Below, in pieces: positions 28,084-36,300 of a DNA stretch of 64,000 bases. The stretch is from assembly GCA_016717655.1 (NCBI GenBank), contig JADKFC010000002.1, positions 310,001-374,000 on the forward strand. The letters are read 5' to 3'. The translations under genes were made by a program, and so were the position numbers. The notes beneath the pieces are model-generated. The model was not told the DNA's origin. It ran no database searches and saw only the letters and a program-made list of their open reading frames with translations. Numbering within the stretch: the first letter of the stretch is position 1; each line of letters starts with the position of its first letter. This DNA comes from Saprospiraceae bacterium. GTDB taxonomy: Bacteria; Bacteroidota; Bacteroidia; Chitinophagales; Saprospiraceae.

Positions 28084-28102
28084 TTCATACTAATTTTATG
28101 TA

Positions 28103-28636
28103 TCAATAGATGGTATGTGTTTTTTCATCTTCATACTTTCGATGCCTTTCCAGTAAGGTCTCTAAAAGTGAAAGTCTTATTCTATAATTGTTGATCATTT
28201 CGGTCATCAGTTCTTTGTTGTTGATGTCCTTTTTACTCATCATTTCTGATTTAAGCTCCAGGTATACCTTATCCAGTTGTCCAAGATCATTGGCTACATC
28301 TGTATCAATGAGGTTGTGTTGTTTGGCCTCATTGATTTTAAGGTTTACTTCTTTGGAGTAATGGTCTTCTACCATTCTCATTTCTGTAGCATAGGCAGGG
28401 TCAATGCCGGTGGTTGAATTGGAAAAATAATATTTACCCATCATGGCTCCGCCTGCCAATACACTTAAAAAGATGGCCGCCATTTTCCAAACAGAGAGGG
28501 TGATAAACCGGGTACCTTTCTTCTTTTTGTCGAGCTTGTGCTCAATGCCATTCCAAATTCTTTCCGGAGCTTTTAGGTCGTCCCACTCTGAACGGTGGTT
28601 TTCAACATAAACCTCCAGCCAATCTCTTTTTTTCAT
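28103..28636 (-). CDS. Probable anti-sigma factor-like membrane protein
   Basis: A 177-residue single-pass protein. It has a polar N-terminus of about 45 residues (EWDDLKAPERIWNGIEHKLD), one membrane helix (VWKMAAIFLSVLAGGAMMGKY) and a helical C-terminal region rich in Glu/Lys with possible coiled coil. No zinc-binding HxxxCxxC anti-sigma motif is seen. Its placement 46 bases behind an ECF sigma gene and the topology suggest it tethers and regulates that sigma factor; this is inference from context. The arrangement sigma, short membrane protein, DUF4097-like protein recurs in Bacteroidota as I know it. Confidence 0.65.
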   Translation of the reverse strand: MKKRDWLEVYVENHRSEWDDLKAPERIWNGIEHKLDKKKKGTRFITLSVWKMAAIFLSVLAGGAMMGKYYFSNSTTGIDPAYATEMRMVEDHYSKEVNLKINEAKQHNLIDTDVANDLGQLDKVYLELKSEMMSKKDINNKELMTEMINNYRIRLSLLETLLERHRKYEDEKTHTIY

Positions 28637-28681
28637 GTCAACCTGGTTTTATCCATCTTACTTAAGTTTATAACGCTCTTT

Positions 28682-29305
28682 TTAATTGTATAATGATTGT
28701 CGGTTGCCGTCTTTCAGCAGCCATTCTTTAATTTTTCCCTTTGCCCGGTGGTATTGCGATTTAGACGTTTGTTCAGAAATTTTCAGGATCTGGGCAATTT
28801 CGTCATGATCATATCCTTCAAGCGCATACAAGGTAAACACAACTCTATATCCTTCCGGCAACTGGGCTATGGCTTCTTTGATCAGACCAATATTGACAGA
28901 AACCGGCTCTTCTTCGAGGTCCGGCATTGAAGCAAGGGTTTCTGTGGCTTCTATGTACACCATTTTTTTCAACCGCATGTAATCAATACATTTATGGATG
29001 ACTATGCGTTTGATCCATGCACCCAGTGTACTTTGCTGGCCATAACTGCCAATTTTTTCAAAAACAGTCATAAAAGCGTCTTGCATTACTTCGCTCGCCG
29101 CCTCAGGGTCATTGGTCATTCTACAGCAAATATTATACATTGCATCAGCATACTTCTGATACAACTTATATTGCGCACTCCTGCTACCAGCAAGACAGCC
29201 CGCTACCAAGTCCAGTTCACTCCGAAGGTCCAAAGAGTATGGATGATTTGTGCATAATGACGTGGGATTATGTGCCCGGGTTGCATGCCAGGCTAATTTT
29301 ATCAA
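28682..29305 (-). CDS. ECF-type RNA polymerase sigma factor
   Basis: A sigma-70 family ECF factor. Region 2 is LVAGCLAGSRSAQYKLYQKYADAMYNICCRMTND..EVMQDAFMTVFEKIGSY, ending in ..WIKRIVIHKCIDYMR. Region 4 is IAQLPEGYRVVFTLYALEGYDHDEIAQILKISEQTSKSQYHRAKGKIKEWL with the helix-turn-helix. The first ~27 residues of the longest frame (from ATG 29305) look unlike the family. An in-frame TTG at 29233 (start of DLRSELDLVAG) may be the true start. It heads a three-gene unit with the anti-sigma-like and adhesin-like genes. Confidence 0.9.
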   Translation of the reverse strand: MIKLAWHATRAHNPTSLCTNHPYSLDLRSELDLVAGCLAGSRSAQYKLYQKYADAMYNICCRMTNDPEAASEVMQDAFMTVFEKIGSYGQQSTLGAWIKRIVIHKCIDYMRLKKMVYIEATETLASMPDLEEEPVSVNIGLIKEAIAQLPEGYRVVFTLYALEGYDHDEIAQILKISEQTSKSQYHRAKGKIKEWLLKDGNRQSLYN

Positions 29306-29404
29306 ATTTAAGGTTAATTTGACAGAATATAATGGGCCGATCGTCTAAATCACCGCAGGACAATTCAAATTTTCATTATGTTTGAAGTCATAAAACTCTT
29401 AATT

Positions 29405-29919
29405 ATGAACTCAATCGTAATCAAAATGGCCTGATGGCCGCCGGTGCTGCCATTATTTTGGGGCTGGTTGTTTATCTCATCGACCCTAAAGGCTTTTTAT
29501 CATGGGGCAGTTGGCTCACTCTGATACCCATCTTATATTTCATGGTATCTGCTGTTAAAGAAACCCGCAATGAAAATGGAGGCTTTATCAGCTTGAGACA
29601 AGCTTTTACACCTGCCTGGATCACGTACCTCTTTTATGCGGTTTTGTCCAGTCTTTTTTCTTATGTTTTGATGAACTTCATTGACCCCGATCTCATCGTT
29701 ATGGCAAAAGAAGTATCCATCGAAGCCATTGAAAAAATGTCAGGACTTTTGGGTGAAGACGGCGTTCAGGCTGCTATTGAAAAGATAGAAAATGAAAATC
29801 CATTTGGCATCCAGCAGACCTTAATGAGCATTGCCATTACCCTGGTTTTTCCCGGGGCATTGATAGCCTTGATCATTGCGGCAATTATGAAAAAAAGTAA
29901 TCCGGAAGAAATGGCTTAA
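29405..29919 (+). CDS. DUF4199 family membrane protein, apparent frameshift at codon 7
   Basis: A membrane protein of the Bacteroidota DUF4199 family, function unknown. As read from ATG 29405 the frame stops at 29434. One extra A in the A-run 29423-29426 gives MNSIVIKNGLMAAGAAIILG, which is the normal start of the family, and a product of about 171 residues. It has four hydrophobic segments: AAGAAIILGLVVYLID, WGSWLTLIPILYFMVSAV, WITYLFYAVLSSLFSYVLM, and near the C-terminus IAITLVFPGALIALIIAAIM. The gene stands alone, divergent from the sigma operon and convergent with the glutamine synthetase gene, sharing a terminator with it. Confidence 0.82.
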
Positions 29920-29953
29920 AAAAAAAGGGTGGTCCATTGGGCCACCCTTTTTT
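29918..29953. terminator. Bidirectional terminator between DUF4199 and glnN
   Basis: A nine-A run, GGGTGG(T)CC, loop, GGCCACCC, seven T's: a stem with T-tracts on both strands, serving the two convergent genes. Confidence 0.85.
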
Positions 29954-29954
29954 A

Positions 29955-32141
29955 TTATCTTGTAAACAACAGTTCTCTGTACTTAGCCAGGGTCCACATT
30001 TCATCGTCTACCAGCAGTTCAAGCTTATCGCAATGATACCGGATGGTTTCAAAAATGGGTTTTACGTGATTGCAATAGACATCAGCTCTTTCGGCTGCAT
30101 GTTCAATATTGTTGGCCTTTTTGCGCTCTTCCGTCATTTCTTCTACCTTTGAATTGATGGCTGAAATGTGCTCCGAAATTTCGCGAATCAGAGAAATCTG
30201 TTCTTTTCCTATGTTTTTGTAGTCATCTTCAAAAATAGATTTCAATCCCTTTACATTCTCGATCAACATGTTTTGATAACGAATAGCAGTGGGAATGACA
30301 TGGTTTCTGGCTATATCACCCAGGACTCTTCCTTCTATCTGAATCTTTTTAACGTATTCCTCTACCTCGATTTCATATCTGGCTTCTACTTCTACATGGT
30401 TCATGACTCCCATTTCGGCAAAAAGATCATGAGCCTGCTTTGATACCTTGGCTTTAAGTGCGGCAGGTGTTGTTTTGTTGTTGCTCAAGCCTCTCTTTTT
30501 GGCCTCTGCCGCCCATTCATCGCTGTACCCATCTCCTTCAAACAAGATGTCTTTGGTTTGTTTGATGTATTCTCGGAGCACATTAAAGATGGCATCATCT
30601 TTTTTCATGCCACTGTTTTCAACAAGGGTATCAACCTCCACCTTAAAGTCTTTCAATTGTTTGGCCATGATGGTATTGAGGGTGATCATGGGATTGGCAC
30701 AGTTGGCCGAGGAACCGACAGCACGGAATTCAAATTTATTGCCTGTAAAGGCGAAGGGAGAAGTTCTGTTACGATCGGTATTGTCGAGCATGACATCCGG
30801 AATTTTACCCACTACATTGAGCTTTAGTTCGGTTTTTTCCTCGGGCGAAAGTTTGCCGTCTGACACACCTTCCAACTCTTTCAACACCTTGGTCAGCTGT
30901 TCACCAATAAAGATGGAAATGATGGCCGGTGGTGCTTCATTGGCACCCAATCTATGGTCATTGCTGGCACTGGCTATACTGGCCCTAACCAGTTCTTCGT
31001 AATTGTGAACAGCTTTGATGATGTTGATAAAGAAGGTTAAGAACTGCAAGTTGCTCATAGGCGTTTTTCCAGGACTCAACAAGTTGACTCCGGTGTCGGT
31101 AGCCATGGACCAGTTGTTGTGTTTACCCGATCCGTTCACTCCTGCAAATGGCTTTTCATGCAGCAGCACTTTAAAGTTGTGCCTTTCACCTACTTTTTGC
31201 ATGACGTCCATCAACAGAGAGTTATGGTCGACCGCCAGATTCACTTCTTCAAAGATAGGGGCCAATTCAAATTGATTGGGAGCTACCTCGTTGTGCCTTG
31301 TTTTTACAGGGATGCCCAGCAACATACATTCTACTTCGAGGTCTCTCATATAAGAGAGCACCCTTGATGGAATGGAGCCAAAGTAGTGATCCTCGAGTTG
31401 CTGACCCTTGGCGGAAGCATGACCGAGTAAGGTACGACCTGTGAGGGTAATGTCGGGCCGGGCATCGGCCAGGGCTTTGTCAACCAAAAAATATTCCTGT
31501 TCCCAACCCAGGGTTGGTACTACTTTGCGCACATTTTTATCAAAAAATTTGGCTACTTCTGTAGCTGATTGATCCAGGGCATGGAGGGCTCTCAGCAGAG
31601 GCGTTTTATAATCGAGGGCTTCACCTGTGTAGGAAACAAAAACCGTAGGGATACAAAGTGCGGTTCCAAAAATGAAAGCTGGTGAAGTGGGATCCCAAGC
31701 GGTATAGCCCCTTGCCTCAAAGGTGTTTCTGATTCCACCATTGGGAAAAGAAGAAGCATCCGGTTCTTGCTGGACCAGCTGCGAGCCTCCAAATTTTTCA
31801 ATGACGGTACCATCCATATTGGTCTCAAAAAAGGCGTCGTGTTTTTCAGCAGTGGTGCCTGTGAGTGGTTGAAACCAGTGCGTGTAGTGGGTAACCCCCT
31901 TTGATAAGGCCCATTCTTTCATGCCCATGGCAATGTAATCAGCAACCTTCCTGTCTATTTTGGTGCCGTGATCAACTGCCGCCTTGACGGCTTTAAAAGC
32001 ATCAGGGGTAAGGTATTGCCTCATGGCTGCGTCATTGAAGACATTTTGGCCAAATAGGGCAGATCGTTTTTCATTTTCTACAATAACAACGGGTTTTCGG
32101 TTGAGGGCCTCTTTTAAGGCCTGGTATCTGATAATTGCCAT
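29955..32141 (-). CDS. glnN: Glutamine synthetase type III
   Basis: A 728-residue GSIII, the large form of glutamine synthetase (ATP-dependent amidation of glutamate with ammonium) typical of Bacteroidota. It is full length. The N-terminal family signature is ALFGQNVFNDAAMRQYL; GVTHYTHWFQPLTGTTAEKHDAF follows. The catalytic core includes EQEYFLVDKAL, RHNEVAPNQFELAPIFEEVN, the ammonium/ATP loop FAGVNGSGKHNNWSM and NDHRLGANEAPPAIISIFIG. The C-terminal helical domain (VEARYEIEVEEYVKKI onward) closes the protein. It is transcribed alone, with a -7 element about 30 bases upstream and a terminator immediately after the stop. Confidence 0.97.
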   Translation of the reverse strand: MAIIRYQALKEALNRKPVVIVENEKRSALFGQNVFNDAAMRQYLTPDAFKAVKAAVDHGTKIDRKVADYIAMGMKEWALSKGVTHYTHWFQPLTGTTAEKHDAFFETNMDGTVIEKFGGSQLVQQEPDASSFPNGGIRNTFEARGYTAWDPTSPAFIFGTALCIPTVFVSYTGEALDYKTPLLRALHALDQSATEVAKFFDKNVRKVVPTLGWEQEYFLVDKALADARPDITLTGRTLLGHASAKGQQLEDHYFGSIPSRVLSYMRDLEVECMLLGIPVKTRHNEVAPNQFELAPIFEEVNLAVDHNSLLMDVMQKVGERHNFKVLLHEKPFAGVNGSGKHNNWSMATDTGVNLLSPGKTPMSNLQFLTFFINIIKAVHNYEELVRASIASASNDHRLGANEAPPAIISIFIGEQLTKVLKELEGVSDGKLSPEEKTELKLNVVGKIPDVMLDNTDRNRTSPFAFTGNKFEFRAVGSSANCANPMITLNTIMAKQLKDFKVEVDTLVENSGMKKDDAIFNVLREYIKQTKDILFEGDGYSDEWAAEAKKRGLSNNKTTPAALKAKVSKQAHDLFAEMGVMNHVEVEARYEIEVEEYVKKIQIEGRVLGDIARNHVIPTAIRYQNMLIENVKGLKSIFEDDYKNIGKEQISLIREISEHISAINSKVEEMTEERKKANNIEHAAERADVYCNHVKPIFETIRYHCDKLELLVDDEMWTLAKYRELLFTR

Positions 32142-32163
32142 TTTGGATTAGGTTTTATGGGGG

Positions 32164-32171
32164 CAAAGGTA
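32164..32171 (-). promoter_or_regulatory. -7 promoter element of glnN
   Basis: On the minus strand TACCTTTG, an exact TAnnTTTG, lies 22 bases before the glnN ATG at 32141. Confidence 0.6.
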
Positions 32172-32192
32172 GGATAAAATATAGTTTTTAAA

Positions 32193-32220
32193 AATATACC
32201 CCCTGAAATTTAGGGGGTAT
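32193..32220 (-). terminator. Terminator after the Fic gene
   Basis: On the minus strand ATACCCCCT, loop AAATTTC, AGGGGGTAT, then ATTTTTAAAA: a nine-pair stem with a T-rich tail, 27 bases beyond the fic stop and just upstream of the glnN promoter. Confidence 0.7.
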
Positions 32221-32246
32221 TAACAATTATTAACTAGATTTCGATA

Positions 32247-33332
32247 TTAGACTCCCGGTTTCGACAGGGTAATATGCTCTTGAATAGAAAACAGCAAGGA
32301 GCTGACCACCAAATCATGGAAAGGGGCAGCATTTCCGTGCACCTGCACCTGCTCAAGTGCCTGGTAATACCTCTGACGAGATGTGTGATCACCTTTGAGG
32401 ATGACAAGGGGGTAGCCATGGCTCAGCAAAATGAGGTTCATGACCAGCCTGGCGGTACGACCATTGCCATCGATGAAGGGATGGATGCTGACCAGCCTCT
32501 CATGCATTTCTGCAGCTAAAATTACCGGATGAAGGCTGGCTGCATTTTTTTGGTAAAACAGAAAGTAATCTTCCATGAGCTTTGGCACCATGTAGGGCTG
32601 AGGTGGCAAGTGCTCCGAACCTGTGATGCGAACATCAACTTTGCGATAAATGCCTGCATTGGCTCTGTCTATGCCTCTAAGGATCAAGCCATGGATCTGA
32701 AGCAGCAAACGCTCATTAAATGGTAGGTAGCCTTTGACCCATTCGTATAACATTTCGATGGCTTCGTGGTGGTTGATGGCCTCAAGATGCTCGTGTACTG
32801 TTTTGCCGCTAATGGTAATGCCTTCTTTGATGACCATCATAGTCTCACCCAGACTAAGGGTATTGCCTTCTATTCGATTGCTTTCATAGGTGTATTGTAC
32901 AGAAAAGTATTCATCCATCTTTTGCTTTTGGGTGCCCGATGGTATGGACAAAGTAGACCAAGACTTATGTATACGATCCACCTCCCGGAGAAGCTGCAGC
33001 GTAGATGTAGACAGGGCTATCTGGTGGACAGCAGCTGCCTGACTCAAGTATTGGATGCGGGGCTCAGCCAGGGCCATAGCCTGTGAAGCCAGATCTTCGT
33101 CTTCTAAAATTTTGTAGATCTTTTCAGCCAATGCCAGCACCTTGAGTTGAGAAAAATCAAGCAGGTAACATTCAGCCAGCATTTTGATCTGGGCATCTGT
33201 GGGCAGACGACTGCCATTTTCAAATTTGCTGAGTAGCGCCTGATCTATGCCTGTACGGGCAACCACATCCAATAGTTTATATCCAGATTGTTTGCGCAAT
33301 CTCCGCAGTTCATGCTTGAAGGTATTTTCCAT
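32247..33332 (-). CDS. Fic family protein with N-terminal HTH domain and inhibitory motif
   Basis: A 361-residue protein joining an XRE-type helix-turn-helix (residues ~5-60: LRRLRKQSGYKLLDVVARTG, then DQALLSKFENGSRLP) to a Fic domain. The catalytic Fic motif HPFIDGNGRTARL is complete at about residues 284-296, so it should transfer AMP (or another nucleotide group) to a target protein. An inhibitory motif of the (S/T)xxxE(G/N) type, SNRIEGN, sits at about residue 151, N-terminal to the Fic core (class II arrangement), so activity is probably autoinhibited. Proteins of this shape may autoregulate through the HTH; the target is unknown. It lies alone between a terminator and an AT-rich gap, with no antitoxin neighbour, consistent with self-inhibition. 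Confidence 0.92.
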   Translation of the reverse strand: MENTFKHELRRLRKQSGYKLLDVVARTGIDQALLSKFENGSRLPTDAQIKMLAECYLLDFSQLKVLALAEKIYKILEDEDLASQAMALAEPRIQYLSQAAAVHQIALSTSTLQLLREVDRIHKSWSTLSIPSGTQKQKMDEYFSVQYTYESNRIEGNTLSLGETMMVIKEGITISGKTVHEHLEAINHHEAIEMLYEWVKGYLPFNERLLLQIHGLILRGIDRANAGIYRKVDVRITGSEHLPPQPYMVPKLMEDYFLFYQKNAASLHPVILAAEMHERLVSIHPFIDGNGRTARLVMNLILLSHGYPLVILKGDHTSRQRYYQALEQVQVHGNAAPFHDLVVSSLLFSIQEHITLSKPGV

Positions 33333-33518
33333 GGCTGTTTTAGATCCAAAGGTAAGGTATTTTATAAAAATATGTCATTTTTTGTCATGTTCTTTTTTGT
33401 ACTATATTATATTTTGTGGAAAAAATCAAAATCCCCTCATAGTCAATGACCTTTGCATTGAAAAAGTATATATGTATTGAATTTATTTTTTAATTTTAAT
33501 TATATAAATCGTTCTTTA

Positions 33519-36227
33519 ATGAAATTTTGGCTTCTATTCTCCATATTGTTTACAATGTCCCTGGCTCATGCACAGGAAAAAGTAACTTCCATTGTTTCCA
33601 ACAACAGCAACAGTCTCAAGTACTTTTCCACCTTTAATGAACAACAATACTTAATCGAAATTTACCCAACGCATGATGTGCTGGTCTATGATTGGTTAGG
33701 ACAAGAGGTGGGTCAGCTTAAATCAGTAAGGAACATACCGGGCATTGGTCTTTTCAAAAACATCCATTTAGGCGATCGGGCTCTACTTTATGAAAGCAAT
33801 GGTCAAAACTACTTCTACGATTTTATATCCAACAGCCCTCCCAAAGTAATCAGTATCCCATCTTTAAATCTTGGTGCTGGCAGCTTGCCACTGCCTGGAG
33901 TTGGCTCTTATATCCTGGGAGGGAGTCAGCCCTACCATTTATTTACATCACAAGCATCCACTTTGATCCCCCTTCCCACCAGTTACAATTATGTGCAGAC
34001 CTACCAACAATACCTCCTTGTGTATAAGTCAGCAGGAAATGGAATGGGCAACAATTATTATTGCTACAATGCCCTCACCGGTGAATTTACCCTACTTATA
34101 GAAGGGGCAAGCCGAAAGCACAACGTTTGTTTTTTCAATGAACAACTCTGGTTTTTAGATGAAACCGGAGAAGTCATGGTGATGGATCTTAAAACGAAAA
34201 AAATCATTTCAGCTGGCATGGCGACGGATTTGAAAAATGCCAGCAATATCCTGTTTACAGATGGGAGGACAATGCTGATCTGTCAAACCAATCCCGAAAA
34301 AACGTATTTGGAAGCTTTTGATTTCTTTAATGGCATTCGTTTGTGGGAAACTGCAATCAATCTGGAAGGTGGCGTAGAAAAAAACCAAATAGCCCTTTAT
34401 CAAAATTACATTTTACTGAGAACCATTAGAGATAAAATTATTACCCTGGACATATCCAATCAGTTTTTTATTCATGAATTTGAAATAAGTGCATCGTTTT
34501 CACAAATCGGAATTCCTGTCACAGGCTCCTATCTCGTTGTACCTTTCCAGAACGAATTTACTTTTTTTGATATGAGGTCACAAAAAATTCATAAACAAGG
34601 AGTAGGTTTTAGTCTCAACCAACTCACCACTATGGCAGCAACAGATCACAATTTTGAAATCACCCTTTCTTGCAACTTTATTGACAAAAAACTGCCCTCA
34701 TTGTATTCTTTTAAAAATGATAGTTTGGTCGTTAAAAACATACAATCATACAACACAGGTTGTTCTATTGATGCTCAACTGAAGGCTAGCGATGAGCATT
34801 TATTTTTAATAGACCACAGTTTGTTTTCTATTACTGACCAGGAACACAGGATCACCCATACTTCTTTCAGACAGGGTGAAAATCGGTACATCAATTTTTC
34901 AAAAAACAAACATTATTATCTGAAATATGAAGCGCCTTATTCCTATTTACTCACCCATGACGGCAGTAAGGAAGACACCCTTTATACGTCAGCAGGGATT
35001 CCAAAAAAATATGAATTTATCACTAGGGTAGGTGGCCAGTACTTTGTATTTGCAGATGAAAAGTTATACAATTTAGATCCGGCAGACAAAACGCTCATCC
35101 TGCTTAAATCATCAATCAGATACGTTTATGAAGACAGCTCTCAATTGTATTTTAAGTTGGGAAATCATCTGGGCTTTTTGGATGACCAGGGTAATATCCA
35201 TGAATACGATGTTATGGTAAACAGTACCCTTTCCTATGAATTTATAAGTTATAAAGGGCTACAGGTTTTTGGAAGCAATTTGAGCGAAATCACAGTGTTG
35301 AAGGATGGGAAAATATGCCAGACCATTCAGGATGTGTTTATCATTACCCGACTTCTCGCTGCCAAAAATCGTGTTATCATATCCTATATTTCAACCCCCG
35401 ACTTTGTGGAAAAGTGGTTTAGTGTGGATACAATGGGACAGCTTACCAAATTTAATGAACCCGGCACTAATTACTTTATCACCCACCACTGGGAATGCAA
35501 AGATTTTTTAATCATACAATCCGAAGATCAGATAAATTATGTCTTTGATTTTGAGAAAAACACGTTGACACCCTTAACTGGTGAACTAAAATATAAAAAT
35601 TGTCTTTACCTCTACCAAAATGGCATTGACACCCTGGCTTATGTTCTAAACGACAAAGTCCTCTATACCTATCAGATGAGTCAGTCATTTAGAGAACAGA
35701 CTTTGAGGCATTCACTGCCCTTTGACCATGCTGTGAACAGGCTAAAGGTGTATGAAATTCCAGGGCACCTGGTCATGATGGGCTTGACAGAAATGATTGT
35801 TTTCGACACCGAGGGCAGGGCTTCAAAATTGCCCCTCAATACTTATTTGTTGGAAAACAACCCGCTGGTTGAATGGCAAAATAATTATTATTGTCTGGCC
35901 AGCGACTCATTTGCGGTAAGGCAGATATATAAAATAGATTTTGAGCACCTTACTACATCAACCACAACATTGACTGAAAACAAAGAGGCATTCATTTACC
36001 CCAATCCTTGTGTTACCTATTTTACGATTGAGGGCACCAAAGAGATTAAAAATCTATGCGTTATTGATATACAGGGCAGAATGCGGGAACTCAGGCATGA
36101 AAATGGCACAGTTGATGTGACCATGCTACCTGCTGGCCTCTCAAAAAGCACCAGCTTTGATTTTGTGAAATTCCAATTGAATGGAATAAAATGTATTGCT
36201 ATGGTATTTTTTTTATTCAATATTTAG
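33519..36227 (+). CDS. Large T9SS-exported protein of unknown function, paralogue 1
   Basis: No named family is recognised. About 902 residues from ATG 33519, chosen for its good signal peptide (MKFWLLFSILFTMSLAHAQ). The body is all-beta, with recurring short blocks such as GQNYFYDF, GGQYFVFADEKLYNLDP and KLGNHLGFLDDQGNIHEYD, suggesting one or two beta-propellers distantly like ELWxxDGT-repeat proteins. A T9SS type A sorting domain starts at IYPNPCVTYFTIEGTKEIK. It is clearly related to the next gene: the pairs KLPSLYSFKNDSLVVKNI / DLPTLFSVSNGVAEEMPF and YNTGCSIDAQL / NETGCISDARL align. It is expected on the cell surface or released. It heads a three-gene row of T9SS cargo. Confidence 0.85.
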   Translation: MKFWLLFSILFTMSLAHAQEKVTSIVSNNSNSLKYFSTFNEQQYLIEIYPTHDVLVYDWLGQEVGQLKSVRNIPGIGLFKNIHLGDRALLYESNGQNYFYDFISNSPPKVISIPSLNLGAGSLPLPGVGSYILGGSQPYHLFTSQASTLIPLPTSYNYVQTYQQYLLVYKSAGNGMGNNYYCYNALTGEFTLLIEGASRKHNVCFFNEQLWFLDETGEVMVMDLKTKKIISAGMATDLKNASNILFTDGRTMLICQTNPEKTYLEAFDFFNGIRLWETAINLEGGVEKNQIALYQNYILLRTIRDKIITLDISNQFFIHEFEISASFSQIGIPVTGSYLVVPFQNEFTFFDMRSQKIHKQGVGFSLNQLTTMAATDHNFEITLSCNFIDKKLPSLYSFKNDSLVVKNIQSYNTGCSIDAQLKASDEHLFLIDHSLFSITDQEHRITHTSFRQGENRYINFSKNKHYYLKYEAPYSYLLTHDGSKEDTLYTSAGIPKKYEFITRVGGQYFVFADEKLYNLDPADKTLILLKSSIRYVYEDSSQLYFKLGNHLGFLDDQGNIHEYDVMVNSTLSYEFISYKGLQVFGSNLSEITVLKDGKICQTIQDVFIITRLLAAKNRVIISYISTPDFVEKWFSVDTMGQLTKFNEPGTNYFITHHWECKDFLIIQSEDQINYVFDFEKNTLTPLTGELKYKNCLYLYQNGIDTLAYVLNDKVLYTYQMSQSFREQTLRHSLPFDHAVNRLKVYEIPGHLVMMGLTEMIVFDTEGRASKLPLNTYLLENNPLVEWQNNYYCLASDSFAVRQIYKIDFEHLTTSTTTLTENKEAFIYPNPCVTYFTIEGTKEIKNLCVIDIQGRMRELRHENGTVDVTMLPAGLSKSTSFDFVKFQLNGIKCIAMVFFLFNI

Positions 36228-36300
36228 AATTATTTAAAAATGTTGTAATAAATTTACTTCACCCAATTTTTTGAACCGAATAGATAGAGCATGAAAATCA

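Noticed and set aside
36121..36227. Possible frameshift or lost stop at the end of the first large T9SS paralogue.
   Set aside because: The ending FDFVKFQLNGIKCIAMVFFL can be aligned with the last two strands of a normal type A sorting domain (like YxxKFxxNGKxYxxKF), so no break is needed.
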